From Candidatus Accumulibacter necessarius (GTDB lineage Bacteria > Pseudomonadota > Gammaproteobacteria > Burkholderiales > Rhodocyclaceae), in contig JAFLDL010000002.1 of the NCBI GenBank assembly GCA_017302435.1, positions 62,001 through 126,000 on the forward strand: a stretch of DNA of 64,000 bases, read 5' to 3'. Position 1 is the stretch's first letter. Every line of letters begins with the position of its first letter. A model generated the notes under the pieces. The model did no database searches and was not told the origin of the DNA. It saw only the letters and a program-made list of their open reading frames with translations. The translations under genes and the position numbers were made by a program. Shown piece after piece: positions 19,595-28,916 of the stretch.

Positions 19595-20185
19595 ATGACG
19601 CCAACCGTCTTTGTTTTCGAACGTCTGGCCGCGCTGGTCCACCAATTGGTGCGGGAAGATGCTGCCCGGCACGGGCTGTTGCCGGTGCACCTGCAGGTGC
19701 TGGGCTATCTCGCGCAGGCCAATCGCTACAGCGATATCCCCATCGCTGTGGCCGCCTATCTCGGCACGACCCGCGGCACGGTCTCGCAGACGCTGTCGGT
19801 ACTGGAGCGCAAGGGACTGATCGACCGGGTTGCGGACGACCGGCATGGCAAACGAATTCACCTGACCCTGACGCCGGCCGGCGAGGCGGTGCTCGCCGGC
19901 AGTTGGCCGCGGCGCCTCGAGGAGGCCCTGGCGGTGACCGGTGTAGACGCCCTGAATGTCGGCGACGACCTGCGGCGCGTTCTGAGCACCTTGCAGCGAC
20001 TCAATGACCGGCAGGCATTCGGGGAATGTCGTCAATGTGCGCACTTCCTTCGCGAGGAGGAAGGGTACCGGTGTGGCCTCACCGGTGAAGCGCTGAGCGT
20101 CGCACAGGTGGTCAAGATCTGCCGTGAGTGGCGTTCACCCCAGGGCGCGACCGAACCTCCGTCAGCCTCCGCTTGCGGCAGTTGA
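19595..20185 (+). CDS. MarR-family regulator with C-terminal four-Cys motif
   Basis: A 196-residue protein. Residues about 5-110 fit a MarR winged helix (VAAYLGTTRGTVSQTLSVLERKGLIDR as the recognition region and DDRHGKRIHLTLTPAGEAV as the wing). A C-terminal extension carries Cys145, Cys148, Cys160 and Cys176 (C-X2-C-X11-C-X15-C), with the local pattern CRQCAHF...YRCGLTGEAL, which suggests a zinc or Fe-S site that could sense redox or metal status (inference). The start at 19595 lies 116 bp from the divergent thioredoxin-fold gene. The final about 17 residues after the last motif are low complexity. Confidence 0.82.
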   Translation: MTPTVFVFERLAALVHQLVREDAARHGLLPVHLQVLGYLAQANRYSDIPIAVAAYLGTTRGTVSQTLSVLERKGLIDRVADDRHGKRIHLTLTPAGEAVLAGSWPRRLEEALAVTGVDALNVGDDLRRVLSTLQRLNDRQAFGECRQCAHFLREEEGYRCGLTGEALSVAQVVKICREWRSPQGATEPPSASACGS

Positions 20186-20771
20186 GGCCGCCGGCGATGC
20201 CGATCTGCGGCTGCGAGATGTTTCGTCATGGGCTTTGGCCGCGCGACGTGGACAGGCTCCTGCCGCGGGTTTCCTGCGGTATTCCGCGGCGCATGCCGGC
20301 GACCGCCGTCGCGCCGGGCTAGCCCGTGCCGTGGTTGCTGGCCCGTGCGCCGCAAGTCGCTGGCCGATGTTTGCCGCAAGTGATATACACTCCGGGTTTT
20401 TCGACACGCTTGCCAGCTCGTGCCTACGACCTCCCTGCAGGGTGGCTCGGAGGCGTGCCGGGGCGCGTCACCCTGCCTGAAGACGGAGCCCCCCTGGTTA
20501 ACGAGACGATGCATGGTCGCGGCGGCGACCACAAGTTTATTTCAACCGCGCCCGTGCGGCCGCAAACCGAGAGCACCGGGGAAGCCGCCCTCGCTCGGGA
20601 CGGCGTAATCGCCGGCCGCGAAGCGGATGCGTGGGTTTGCTTCTCGCCAACGGGTATGGGTATTGCCAGCGCCCGGCAGAGGCTGCAATCGGGGCGGCAC
20701 GTAACGGCTTTCTCCGGACGAAACCATTTAGACGACCCGACGCTGGTCAGTCGCACCTTCGGGCAACTGCC
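20186..20771. other. 586-bp stretch without a supported gene; possible structured leader
   Basis: Open frames across it show no family similarity and no ribosome binding site. It holds an extended -10-like TGATATACA at 20381-20389, an eight-base inverted repeat GCAGGGTG/CACCCTGC (20437-20444 with 20469-20476) and a seven-base-pair hairpin TGGTCGC-ggcg-GCGACCA at 20514-20531 followed by an A/T-rich AAGTTTATTTC. This could be a small RNA or a long leader of the downstream gene; I cannot assign it to a known RNA family. Confidence 0.35.
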
Positions 20772-21638
20772 GTGAGCGACGTTCAGGCCAGCTCCAGCAA
20801 AGGATCAGTCATTAAGCTCAGAGTTGCCACCTACAATATCCACAAGGGGGTCACCGGCATTCGTGGGCGGCCGCGCATCCATGATGTACGGATGGCGCTC
20901 GACGCGATTGATGCGGATATTGTCTTCCTGCAGGAAGTGCAGGACCGCAACGAACGCCTGGCCAGCCATCCCGGCTATCCAACCTCGGGCACACAGCTAG
21001 ACTTTCTTGCCACAGGCGCCTATGAGCACCGCGCCTATGGCATGAACGCTGCCTATCCCCACGGGCATCACGGCAACGCGATCCTCTCGCGCCACCGGAT
21101 TGTGACCCACACCAACCACGACATTTCTGATCATGTACTGGAAAAGCGTGGCCTGTTGCACGCGGTGACCCGATTTGGTCGGGGCAGGGGTAGGGAGGTG
21201 CATCTGATCTGTGTGCACTTCGGGCTTATCAAGCGCAGCCGTCTACGCCAGGCGACCTTTCTGGCCGACTTTGTGCAGCGCGAAGTGCCTGTCAGGGCGC
21301 CGCTGATCATCGCCGGGGACTTCAACGATTGGCAACAGCGTGTTGACAGAGTGCTGCGCGACCGTCTCGGTGTCGAGGAAGTGGCGGTGGCATCGACCTC
21401 GGAAACCCCCGACCGCGGTGTCCTCGACTGGCTGCTCCCCTGGCGTACCGCCAGCGATACGCAGGCCGGTGTGGCGCGCACCTTCCCTAGCTTTGCGCCG
21501 TGGCTGACCCTCGACCGGATCTACGTCCGCGGATTCCAGGTGCTCGACATGCATGTCCCCAAGGGCATGGCCTGGGCCCGCTGTTCGGACCATGCACCGC
21601 TGATCGCCGAACTCGAACTGCGGCCGGCGCGTGCCTGA
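20772..21638 (+). CDS. Endonuclease/exonuclease/phosphatase family protein
   Basis: A protein of about 288 residues with the EEP fold of DNase I-like hydrolases: ATYNIHKGV, VFLQEVQDRN with the metal-binding Glu, LIIAGDFNDW with catalytic Asp/Asn, and the C-terminal CSDHAPL with the Asp-His pair. Family members cleave phosphodiester or phosphomonoester bonds in nucleic acids or lipids; the compact form here is common next to cardiolipin-synthase-like genes elsewhere, but no such partner is present. The start is uncertain: GTG at 20772 is chosen, but the frame is open back to 20631 and an internal start near 20814 (GTC/ATT region) cannot be excluded. Confidence 0.8.
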   Translation: MSDVQASSSKGSVIKLRVATYNIHKGVTGIRGRPRIHDVRMALDAIDADIVFLQEVQDRNERLASHPGYPTSGTQLDFLATGAYEHRAYGMNAAYPHGHHGNAILSRHRIVTHTNHDISDHVLEKRGLLHAVTRFGRGRGREVHLICVHFGLIKRSRLRQATFLADFVQREVPVRAPLIIAGDFNDWQQRVDRVLRDRLGVEEVAVASTSETPDRGVLDWLLPWRTASDTQAGVARTFPSFAPWLTLDRIYVRGFQVLDMHVPKGMAWARCSDHAPLIAELELRPARA

Positions 21639-21725
21639 CGACGGTGATCAGCGAAGTCAATCCGATCCTTCGTGGCTGGCTGGACAGCGGGCCTGATCCC
21701 GCATACAGTCTGGCCATTGTTACGG

Positions 21726-22439
21726 ATGGCGCAGCCTAAGATGATCAATGCCGACCACAGCGAACTCGAGAAATTCAGCCAGCTTGCGCATCGCTGGTGG
21801 GATCCGGGCAGCGATTTCAAGCCGCTGCACGACATCAATCCCTTGCGCCTGGACTGGATCGATGGCCAGTGCCAGTTGGCCGGCAAGAGCGTGCTTGATG
21901 TCGGCTGCGGCGGCGGCCTGCTTTCCGAAGGGATGTGCGAGCGAGGTGCGACGGTCACCGGTATCGATCTTTCCGACAAGGCGCTGAGTGTTGCCCGTCT
22001 GCACCTCCTGGAAAGCGGGCGAACGGTTGACTACCGCAAGGTCGCGGCTGAAGAACTGGCTGTTCAGCAGGGTTGCAGCTACGATGTGGTGACCTGTATG
22101 GAAATGCTCGAACACGTTCCCGATCCGGCCAGTACGGTGGCTGCCTGCGCTGCGCTGGTCAAGCCCGGCGGACATGTTTTCTTCTCGACCATCAACCGCA
22201 ACCCGAAAGCCTACCTGTTGGCGGTCATCGGCGCCGAATACGTGTTGCAGATGTTGCCTCGAGGTACGCACGACTACGCCAGGTTCATCAAGCCTTCGGA
22301 ACTCCTGCGTTGGGCCAGGGGCGTCGGGCTTGATCCGGCTGACCTGCGGGGGATGAGCTACAACCCCTTGAGCGGACGGTACGCGCTCGGACGTGACACC
22401 GACGTGAATTACCTCCTGCACACGGTGAAGAATGTTTGA
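21726..22439 (+). CDS. ubiG: Ubiquinone biosynthesis O-methyltransferase
   Basis: A 237-residue class I SAM methyltransferase. The N-terminal [20 protein letters not shown] is diagnostic for UbiG, the SAM loop DVGCGGG lies at residues 58-64, and the C-terminal [12 protein letters not shown] and [14 protein letters not shown] motifs are also family-specific. It performs both O-methylations of the ubiquinone ring. The ATG at 21726 (or 21741) fits. It overlaps gph by eight bases, the usual ubiG-gph operon of betaproteobacteria. Confidence 0.95.
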   Translation: MAQPKMINADHSELEKFSQLAHRWWDPGSDFKPLHDINPLRLDWIDGQCQLAGKSVLDVGCGGGLLSEGMCERGATVTGIDLSDKALSVARLHLLESGRTVDYRKVAAEELAVQQGCSYDVVTCMEMLEHVPDPASTVAACAALVKPGGHVFFSTINRNPKAYLLAVIGAEYVLQMLPRGTHDYARFIKPSELLRWARGVGLDPADLRGMSYNPLSGRYALGRDTDVNYLLHTVKNV

Positions 22440-23088
22440 AGCGGTTCTCTTCGATCTCGATGGGACCTTTGCCGATACCGCCCCGGATCTTGCCGCTGCG
22501 CTCAACCGCCTGCGTGCCGATCTCGACCTGGCGCCGGTTTCGGCTCGGCGGTTGCGTCCCTATACCTCGCAGGGTGTGCGTGGCATGCTCAAGGCTGGGC
22601 TCGACATGCTCCCGGCGGATTCGCGCTATCCGGAGTTCTACGACCGCTTCCTGCATTATTACAGCCAGGACATCTGTGTCGAGACGACGGTCTTTCCCGG
22701 CATTGACGAACTCCTTGGCCGTTGCGAGCGTCGCGGTTCGCCATGGGGGATCATCACCAACAAGGCGCAGCGCTTCACCCTGCCCCTGCTCAACCAGCTC
22801 GGGTATGCCAAGCGCGCCGCCTGCGTCGTCAGTGGCGACTCGGCGCGGCGCGCCAAGCCGGCGCCGCAGCCGATGCATCTGGCCTGCAAGCTGATTGCCC
22901 GGGACCCCGCGCGTTGCCTTTACGTTGGTGACGATCTGCGCGACATCCAGGCCGGGCGTGCGGTTGGCATGGTCACCGTGGCGGTACGCTACGGCTATCT
23001 TGGCGATGGCGATCCAATCGAGGCCTGGGGCGCCGACCACATCGTCGACCATGCCCGAGAAATCGCCGGTGTGGCCAGTTTTCACTGA
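22432..23088 (+). CDS. gph: Phosphoglycolate phosphatase
   Basis: A 218-residue HAD-superfamily phosphatase with the nucleophile motif DLDGT at residues 8-12, the usual following Leu being Phe, a helical cap, Thr in GIITNK and the acidic motif [16 protein letters not shown]. Gph removes phosphate from 2-phosphoglycolate; the proteobacterial homologues next to ubiG are annotated this way, though related HAD enzymes (for example MupP-like) have similar sequences. Translation is coupled to ubiG. Confidence 0.85.
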   Translation: MFEAVLFDLDGTFADTAPDLAAALNRLRADLDLAPVSARRLRPYTSQGVRGMLKAGLDMLPADSRYPEFYDRFLHYYSQDICVETTVFPGIDELLGRCERRGSPWGIITNKAQRFTLPLLNQLGYAKRAACVVSGDSARRAKPAPQPMHLACKLIARDPARCLYVGDDLRDIQAGRAVGMVTVAVRYGYLGDGDPIEAWGADHIVDHAREIAGVASFH

Positions 23089-23230
23089 ACGCGTGCGAGT
23101 TGGTCCTTGACGGCGGGAGTCGCTGCTGTCACCGCCGCTTTCTCGGCAATCGCAGCCCATTCCGGGGGGCGGCAGGTTTTTGCATCCTCCGGGCCGTGTC
23201 GGCGGGCGCGTCATGCGGTAGAGTGAACAG

Positions 23231-23605
23231 ATGTCAACAGAAGCCCTGATCCTTTTCGCCCATGGCGCGCGTGACCCGGAATGGGCCGAGCCGATGCGCC
23301 GCGTCTGCGCGGCGGTGCGCGAACAGGCGCCCCAGATGCGCGTCGAACTTGCCTTTCTCGAGTTCATCCAGCCGGATTTGCGCGCCTGTGCCGAATCACT
23401 CGTCGCCGATGGCGTCGAGCGCATCCTCGTGCTGCCGATGTTCATCGCTCGCGGCGGACATCTGAAGCGCGATGTGCCGCTTCTGCTCGAAGAACTGCAG
23501 CAACGCAACCCGCATGCCCGCTTTGAGCTGGCCGCTGCGATCGGTGAGGCGGAGTCGGTTGTGCAGGCGATGGCCAGGCATGCGCTGGCGCTCGCCGGCA
23601 GGTAG
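23231..23605 (+). CDS. CbiX/sirohydrochlorin chelatase-family protein
   Basis: A 124-residue single-domain CbiX protein, about the size of the small CbiX(S) type. The two metal/active-site histidines are His11 in ILFAHGARDPEW and His77 in FIARGGHLKRDVP. Such proteins insert cobalt, nickel or iron into sirohydrochlorin. No other tetrapyrrole gene lies nearby, so the metal is undetermined. It stands 142 bp after gph on the same strand. Confidence 0.87.
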   Translation: MSTEALILFAHGARDPEWAEPMRRVCAAVREQAPQMRVELAFLEFIQPDLRACAESLVADGVERILVLPMFIARGGHLKRDVPLLLEELQQRNPHARFELAAAIGEAESVVQAMARHALALAGR

Positions 23606-23692
23606 GTTTCCGGGTGCGGTACGCCGTCATCGCCAACCGGGCGTCCGCTGCTGCCGGTCCGGCGCGAACGTCAGGGCTTGCGGACGAGGCTT

Positions 23693-24394
23693 GTGCCTGA
23701 CGTCACCTTCTCCCCGATCGGCTATCTGGCAACGCCTTTTCGGGACAGGTTCGGCATTCCTCGGCAGCCGCGGCTGGCTCCGCACGCACGCGGCCAGCTA
23801 CGACTGCTGCGACCCTATGATCGGGCGGAGGCGGTGCGTGGGCTCGAAGCGTTTTCGCATGTCTGGCTCAGTTTTGTCTTTCATCGGACCACGGGCGAAT
23901 GGAGCCCGACGGTTCGCCCGCCGCGTTTGGGAGGCAATCAAAGAGTCGGCGTATTCGCCAGCCGCAGCCCTTTTCGGCCGAACTCGCTGGGGCTCTCGCT
24001 GGTTAAATTGCTGGCCGTGGAGACCTGTGACGGCGTTCTGCTGACGTTTGGCGGCGTCGATCTGCTTGATGGCACGCCGGTTCTCGACATCAAGCCGTAC
24101 ATTCCGTTTGTCGAGAGCGAGCCTGCGGCGCGCGCCGGTTTCGTTGCCGGCCCGCCGCCGCAACTGTCGGTCGATTTCAGTTCCTCAGCCGGGCTGCAGC
24201 TGTCCCGGCATGAGTGCCGCTGGCCAGACCTGGAGGCGCTGATTCGCGAGGTGCTGGGACAGGACCCGCGTCCGGCCTATGCCAATGATCCGTTGCGGCG
24301 CTATGGTTTTCGTCTCCATGATCTGGAAATCAAGTGGCGCTGTGTTGGCACGAGAGCCATCGTCGACGAAATCGCGACCGCGGCTGCCGACTGA
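23693..24394 (+). CDS. trmO: tRNA (N6-threonylcarbamoyladenosine(37)-N6)-methyltransferase
   Basis: A protein of about 233 residues of the TrmO/TsaA family (formerly VirR/YaeB), which methylates t6A37 in tRNA-Thr. Motifs include the N-terminal FSPIGYLATPFRDRFGIPRQP, the VGVFASRSPFRPNSLGLSLVKL signature and LDGTPVLDIKPYIP. There is no ATG near the conserved start; GTG at 23693 is preferred, TTG at 23678 is possible. The C-terminal tail has the family RYGFRLHDLEIKW strand. Confidence 0.88.
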   Translation: MPDVTFSPIGYLATPFRDRFGIPRQPRLAPHARGQLRLLRPYDRAEAVRGLEAFSHVWLSFVFHRTTGEWSPTVRPPRLGGNQRVGVFASRSPFRPNSLGLSLVKLLAVETCDGVLLTFGGVDLLDGTPVLDIKPYIPFVESEPAARAGFVAGPPPQLSVDFSSSAGLQLSRHECRWPDLEALIREVLGQDPRPAYANDPLRRYGFRLHDLEIKWRCVGTRAIVDEIATAAAD

Positions 24395-24665
24395 CGACCG
24401 TCACGCCAGTGCCCGAGCTCAAGGCAGTTGACGGTATGCGGACAGCGCCGGGCCGCCCGGCAGCGGGACCGCAGCTTGCGTTGTCGAAAGGCATCTTGAA
24501 TCACCGGCGTTGTCGGCGTAGCGGCCGGTGCTGCGTTAATTGAGGATTGACCGCGTGATTTGAGCAGGCGCGGTCGACCAGGGTGGGGTGGCGATCAGGC
24601 TGGCAGGCAAGCGAGCGCGACTGTTAGTCATCTCCCTTGCGAGTCATCAACCTGGAGAAAATTCC

Positions 24666-25142
24666 ATGAAGTCGCTCCTCACGGTTCTGTTTCTGTTGGC
24701 CTTGGTCCACCCGAACATTGGTCTGGCTGACGGACGACGATCGGGTGCGAATGTCGCTTCCGGCACAGTGGTCGTCGGTGGCGCCTACGGCCACGGGCCA
24801 CGAGGCGGCTACTATGGCCCCCGTTATGGCTACTACGGCCCCGGATGGCGGCCCTATGGGCCAAGGGTGGGCGTTTATTTCGGAGCCCCCCTGGGTTGGG
24901 GCTGGCCGTGGGGGCCGCCCGTCTACTACCCGCCGCCAGTGGTCTATCCGCCGGTGGTCGGTGTGCCGCCGCCCGTGGTCTATGTCGAGAAAGGGGAAGT
25001 CAGCGATTCGGCTATCTCTGGCAGCGGCGAGTCGCTTGAGGCGGGCTACTGGTACTACTGCCGTGAACAGGGGGCCTACTACCCGGCAGTGACGCAGTGT
25101 CCCGGTGCCTGGGAGAAGGTGGCGCCAGCCGGTAACCAATAG
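24666..25142 (+). CDS. Secreted Gly/Tyr/Pro-rich protein
   Basis: A 158-residue exported protein of unknown function. A signal peptide (MKSLLTVLFLLALVHPNIGLA, cleavage near residue 21) precedes a Gly-Tyr-Pro-rich tract with repeated YYGP and GYYGPR units and YYPPPVVYPP-type runs. The last about 30 residues contain YWYYCREQGAYYPAVTQCPGAW, a short two-Cys module shared by many small proteobacterial envelope proteins. It is preceded by CCTGGAGAAAATTCC as the ribosome binding site. A role in the envelope is likely but not demonstrated. Confidence 0.78.
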   Translation: MKSLLTVLFLLALVHPNIGLADGRRSGANVASGTVVVGGAYGHGPRGGYYGPRYGYYGPGWRPYGPRVGVYFGAPLGWGWPWGPPVYYPPPVVYPPVVGVPPPVVYVEKGEVSDSAISGSGESLEAGYWYYCREQGAYYPAVTQCPGAWEKVAPAGNQ

Positions 25143-25183
25143 ACCGGCTGGGCAACCATCGACGGTTCGCGTTGAGTTGCCCG

Positions 25184-25822
25184 TTACGGCGCCAGTCGCT
25201 CGCGAATCCAGCGTTGATCGCTGTCCAGCCGGTAGCGCAGGCGGTCGTGCAAGCGACTCTTCCTGCCCTGCCAGAACTCCCAGCTATCAGGCTGCAGGCG
25301 ATAGCCGCCCCAGTGCAGGGGACGTGGCGGATGCAGCAGGAACCTGGCACCGTAGAGGGCGGCGTTGCTGACCAGCACGCTGCGGCTGGCAATGACCTGA
25401 CTCTGCGGGCTGGCCCAGGCACCGATCCGCGAATCGAGCGGGCGGCTGGCAAAGTAGGCGTCGCTTTCGGCTGCGCTGACTTTTTCAACCCGGCCTTCGA
25501 TGCGTACCACCCGTTCCAGTTCGACCCAGTGGAACTGCAGCGCTGCCCAGGGGTTGGTCGCCAGTTCCTGGCCCTTGCGACTGTTGTAGTTGCTGAACCA
25601 GGTGATCCCGTTTTCATCGTAGCCCTTGATCAGCACCACCCGGGTAGACGGGCGCAGGCTGCAGTCCACCGTGGCGAGCGTCATCGCATTCGGCTCGGGG
25701 ATTTTCGCGCGGATCGCTTCGGTGAGCCATTGGGCAAACTGCCTGAGCGGGTCGGCGTGTGACGCGCCCTCGCTGAGTTCGGCGCGTTCATAGCTTTTTC
25801 GGAGGGCGGCGAGATCGGTCAT
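25184..25822 (-). CDS. pdxH: Pyridoxamine 5'-phosphate oxidase
   Basis: A 212-residue FMN enzyme that makes pyridoxal 5'-phosphate from PNP or PMP. Motifs seen are [21 protein letters not shown] (FMN binding), [39 protein letters not shown] and the C-terminal [17 protein letters not shown] ... RLAP. The ATG overlaps the stop of the M61 peptidase gene as ATGA, so the two are translationally coupled. Confidence 0.95.
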   Translation of the reverse strand: MTDLAALRKSYERAELSEGASHADPLRQFAQWLTEAIRAKIPEPNAMTLATVDCSLRPSTRVVLIKGYDENGITWFSNYNSRKGQELATNPWAALQFHWVELERVVRIEGRVEKVSAAESDAYFASRPLDSRIGAWASPQSQVIASRSVLVSNAALYGARFLLHPPRPLHWGGYRLQPDSWEFWQGRKSRLHDRLRYRLDSDQRWIRERLAP

Positions 25823-27675
25823 CGTGAGCGTTTTTCTGAAGATGCTGCAGCTGGACTGCAAGGGCCGGGCTGAACGGTGGCTTGCGGCTGTCCGTGCAGC
25901 CATTGCCGTCGCAGGGGACTGGCTTTCCCTGTCAACAGCAGCTTGTGGCGGTCGCGGGCTGGTGCGCCGAGTTTGACCGAGAATTCCATCAGCTCGTCGC
26001 GGCGGAAGGCGTGGACCCTGACTGTATCGCCGGCCTGGCGGCGAGCCAGCAGACGTTCGAGGGTGGCTGGTGTGACGCGCAAGCCGTCGATCGCCAGCAG
26101 CAGGTCTCCGGCGGACAGACCGGCGGATTGGGCGGGGCCGCCGTCATATGCCGTGGTCAGCCGGACTTCGTTGCCCTCGTTGCCGGTTGTCGCACCGAGC
26201 GATGGGGTGCCCGAAGCTGCCACACACTTGAGGCGAATGCCGAAGGGCTTCAGCAGTCGAGCAAGGTCCAGGTCCGTCGTGCCATGTACTGCTTCGGCAA
26301 AGAAGCGATCCAGGTCGAGGCCAGACAGTTCCTCGGCGATCAGCCGGATGTCCTCGTCTTCGACACCGATGCCGCCGCGCGGGTCATGCTCTCCGTGCCG
26401 TTGCCACAGCGCACGCATCACCTCGTCGAGTGAAATCCGGCTTTCGCTCCTGGCGCGCAAGGTCAGGTCGAGCGCCAGTGCCACCAGCGCCCCCTTCGCG
26501 TAGTAGCTGACCACCGCGTTCGGGGTGTTTTCGTCCGGTCGGTAGTACTTCGTCCAGGCGTCGAAGCTTGATTCGGCAAGCGTCTGTCGCTGGCGGCCGG
26601 GGTCGCGCTGGACCTTGTCGATCGTCCTGGCGACCAGTTCCAGCCAGTCCTTTGTCTTGATCACCCCGCAGCGCAGGAGCGTCAGGTCGTCGTAGTACGA
26701 GGTGAAACCCTCGAAAGCCCAGAGCAGGGTGGTGTAGTTCTCGACATCCAGATCGTAGGCGGTGAACGCCGCCGGTTTGATGCGTTTGACGTTCCAGGTG
26801 TGGAAGTACTCGTGGCTGCACAGGCCGAGCAAGGTCCGATAGCGTGCCGGCATGCCGCGCATGCCGGCGTAGGGCAGGTCGTCACGCGCGCAAAGCAGCG
26901 CCGTTGACGCGCGGTGCTCAAGTCCGCCGTAAGCATCGCCGACGGCGGTGATCAGAAAAACATAGTGCGGCATTGGAGCCGGCTCGCCAAAGAAGCGAAT
27001 CTGCCATTCGCAGATGCGCTTGAGGTCGGCGGTGAGGCGTGCCAGATCGCAATCGTGGCGCCCGCTGACCGCGACCTCGTGCGGCACGCCACAGGCAGTG
27101 AAACGGCCCAGCGCGAAGGTACCCATTTCGACCGGGTGGTCGATCAGTTCGTCGTAGTTGGCGGCGCGGTAGACGCCAAAGGCATGCCGCCTGGCGGCCC
27201 CTTTTTCGCCCCGTGCGGGCGCGAGCGCCGTTGCCACTCGCCACGCTTCGAAGGGTTTGCCGAGTGGCCGCTGGATATCGACCAGGCAGGGCGACTGCTC
27301 GTAACCGAGCGGACGCAGGAAGACGCTGCTGCCGTTGAAGAAGGCGTGCGTCTGATCGACGTGCGCGCCGCGTACCGACAGGTCCCAGGCATGGATCTCG
27401 CAATACACACTCAAGGACTCACCTTTGGTCAGCGGCGCTGCCTGCCAGGTGTGCTTGTCGAGCTTGCTCAGCCGTACCGGCCGGCCAGCGGCCTCGGCGC
27501 GGATTGCTACGATGTGACGCGAAAAGTCACGGATCAGGTAGCTGCCGGGGATCCAGGCCGGCAGCGCGAAGCGCTGCCCGGCCGGATCGGGCTCGGCCAG
27601 CGTGCAGCAAACTTCCAGCAGGTGCGCTTCCGGCCTGGTTGGGCGGATGCTGTAGCGGATGGTGGCTGGTTTCAT
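25819..27675 (-). CDS. M61-family (glycyl aminopeptidase-like) metallopeptidase with PDZ domain
   Basis: A 618-residue peptidase. The N-terminal beta domain ([20 protein letters not shown]) is followed by the zinc-binding helix [17 protein letters not shown] and the downstream Glu region [15 protein letters not shown]; the C-terminal about 110 residues form a PDZ domain ([26 protein letters not shown]). M61 enzymes release N-terminal residues from peptides. No signal peptide is visible, so it is probably cytoplasmic. It forms an operon with pdxH and is divergent from gltI. Confidence 0.9.
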   Translation of the reverse strand: MKPATIRYSIRPTRPEAHLLEVCCTLAEPDPAGQRFALPAWIPGSYLIRDFSRHIVAIRAEAAGRPVRLSKLDKHTWQAAPLTKGESLSVYCEIHAWDLSVRGAHVDQTHAFFNGSSVFLRPLGYEQSPCLVDIQRPLGKPFEAWRVATALAPARGEKGAARRHAFGVYRAANYDELIDHPVEMGTFALGRFTACGVPHEVAVSGRHDCDLARLTADLKRICEWQIRFFGEPAPMPHYVFLITAVGDAYGGLEHRASTALLCARDDLPYAGMRGMPARYRTLLGLCSHEYFHTWNVKRIKPAAFTAYDLDVENYTTLLWAFEGFTSYYDDLTLLRCGVIKTKDWLELVARTIDKVQRDPGRQRQTLAESSFDAWTKYYRPDENTPNAVVSYYAKGALVALALDLTLRARSESRISLDEVMRALWQRHGEHDPRGGIGVEDEDIRLIAEELSGLDLDRFFAEAVHGTTDLDLARLLKPFGIRLKCVAASGTPSLGATTGNEGNEVRLTTAYDGGPAQSAGLSAGDLLLAIDGLRVTPATLERLLARRQAGDTVRVHAFRRDELMEFSVKLGAPARDRHKLLLTGKASPLRRQWLHGQPQATVQPGPCSPAAASSEKRSR

Positions 27676-27896
27676 CTGGCGCCTTGTTGCATGGTGTCCG
27701 GGAGTTGGCGGAATTGTACGGCCTGCACGCGGTCGGATAGAAAAACCCAGGCAAAATGAGCTGCGAAGCAGCCCTTGTCTGTGACCTTGTCTGATCACAA
27801 CCGGGGCTGCAGGCCAGAAGGCCGGCTTCAGTGACGATTAATGCCCTGATCATTGCTTGGCTCGCGGCGCCAGTCGTGCAACAATCCGACAATCCA

Positions 27897-27910
27897 TTGA
27901 TCTGGGTAAG
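27897..27910 (+). promoter_or_regulatory. FNR/CRP-like box upstream of gltI
   Basis: TTGATCTGGGTAAG: one perfect FNR half (TTGAT), a four-base spacer and a poor second half. The same CATTGATCTGGG core with one base difference afterwards occurs upstream of the acetate permease genes. It lies only 41 bp before the gltI ATG, so it probably overlaps or follows the promoter. Confidence 0.4.
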
Positions 27911-27950
27911 CTCGACAACACATTTTTTGACTCGAAAGGAAGGAGACGCC

Positions 27951-28856
27951 ATGAAGAATATTGCCTCGCGCCTTGCGTTGGCAGTAACGCTCGCCACCAC
28001 CCTGCTGTCTGCGCCCGTAATGGCACAGGAGCTGAACGGTACCCTGAAGAAGATCAAGGATACCGGGGTCATCGCGCTCGGCCATCGCGAGTCGTCGATC
28101 CCGTTTTCGTACTATGATGACAAACAGCAGGTGATCGGCTATTCGCACGAGTTGATGCTCAAGGTGGTCGATGCGGTCAAGGCTGATCTTAAACTGGCCA
28201 AGCTGGACATTAAGCTGATGCCGGTCACCTCGTCCAATCGCATCACGCTGGTCCAGAACGGGTCGGTCGACCTGGAGTGTGGTTCGACGACCAACAACAC
28301 CGAACGCCAGAAGCAGGTCAGCTTCTCGAACAGCATCTTCGTCATCGGCACGCGTCTGATGACCAAGAAAGACTCCGGGATCAACGACTTCCCCGATCTG
28401 GCAGGCAAGAATGTCGTCACCACCGCCGGCACCACTTCTGAACGCCTGCTGCGCAAGATGAACGAAGACAAGCAGATGAAGATGAATATCATCAGCGCCA
28501 AGGACCATGGTGAAGCCTTCCTGACGCTGGAAACCGGCCGCGCGGTTGCCTTCATGATGGATGACGCCCTGCTTTACGGCGAAATGGCCAAGGCCAAACG
28601 CGCCAGCGACTGGGTGGTGGTCGGCACGCCACAGTCGTATGAAGCCTATGGCTGCATGTTGCGCAAGGACGATCCGGCGTTCAAGAAGGCGGTCGATGGT
28701 GCGCTGGCGAAGGTCATGACGTCAGGGGAAGCCGAGAAAATCTACGCCAAATGGTTCCTGCAGCCTATTCCGCCGAAGGGACTCAACCTCAACTTCCCAC
28801 TTTCGGAGCCTGTCAAGAAACTCTACAAGGCGCCCAACGACAAAGCGTTCGAGTAA
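27951..28856 (+). CDS. gltI: Glutamate/aspartate ABC transporter, periplasmic binding protein
   Basis: A 301-residue solute-binding protein of family 3. The signal peptide runs to about residue 24 (LLSAPVMA-QE). Motifs are GTLKKIKDTGVIALGHRESSIPFSY, LMPVTSSNRITLVQNGSVDLECGSTTN and FLTLETGRAVAFMMDD, as in GltI/DEBP. It delivers acidic amino acids to GltJK in the inner membrane. The ATG at 27951 follows AAAGGAAGGAG. It is the first gene of gltIJKL and 1.5 kb or so upstream of the other transporter parts. Confidence 0.93.
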   Translation: MKNIASRLALAVTLATTLLSAPVMAQELNGTLKKIKDTGVIALGHRESSIPFSYYDDKQQVIGYSHELMLKVVDAVKADLKLAKLDIKLMPVTSSNRITLVQNGSVDLECGSTTNNTERQKQVSFSNSIFVIGTRLMTKKDSGINDFPDLAGKNVVTTAGTTSERLLRKMNEDKQMKMNIISAKDHGEAFLTLETGRAVAFMMDDALLYGEMAKAKRASDWVVVGTPQSYEAYGCMLRKDDPAFKKAVDGALAKVMTSGEAEKIYAKWFLQPIPPKGLNLNFPLSEPVKKLYKAPNDKAFE

Positions 28857-28916
28857 GTTCAGCAAGTTGCATGCCGGGGCCGGCTGGTCCCTGGCATGTT
28901 TCCGGGAGAAGCATGG

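Noticed and set aside
20326-20775. 149-codon plus-strand frame in the stretch before the exonuclease-like gene
   Set aside because: No ribosome binding site, no similarity and mixed composition; the DNA there looks structured rather than coding.
27676-27950. Possible tRNA or small RNA in the M61/gltI gap
   Set aside because: Short hairpins such as GAGCTGC-GAA-GCAGC are present but no cloverleaf, and no T tract follows.
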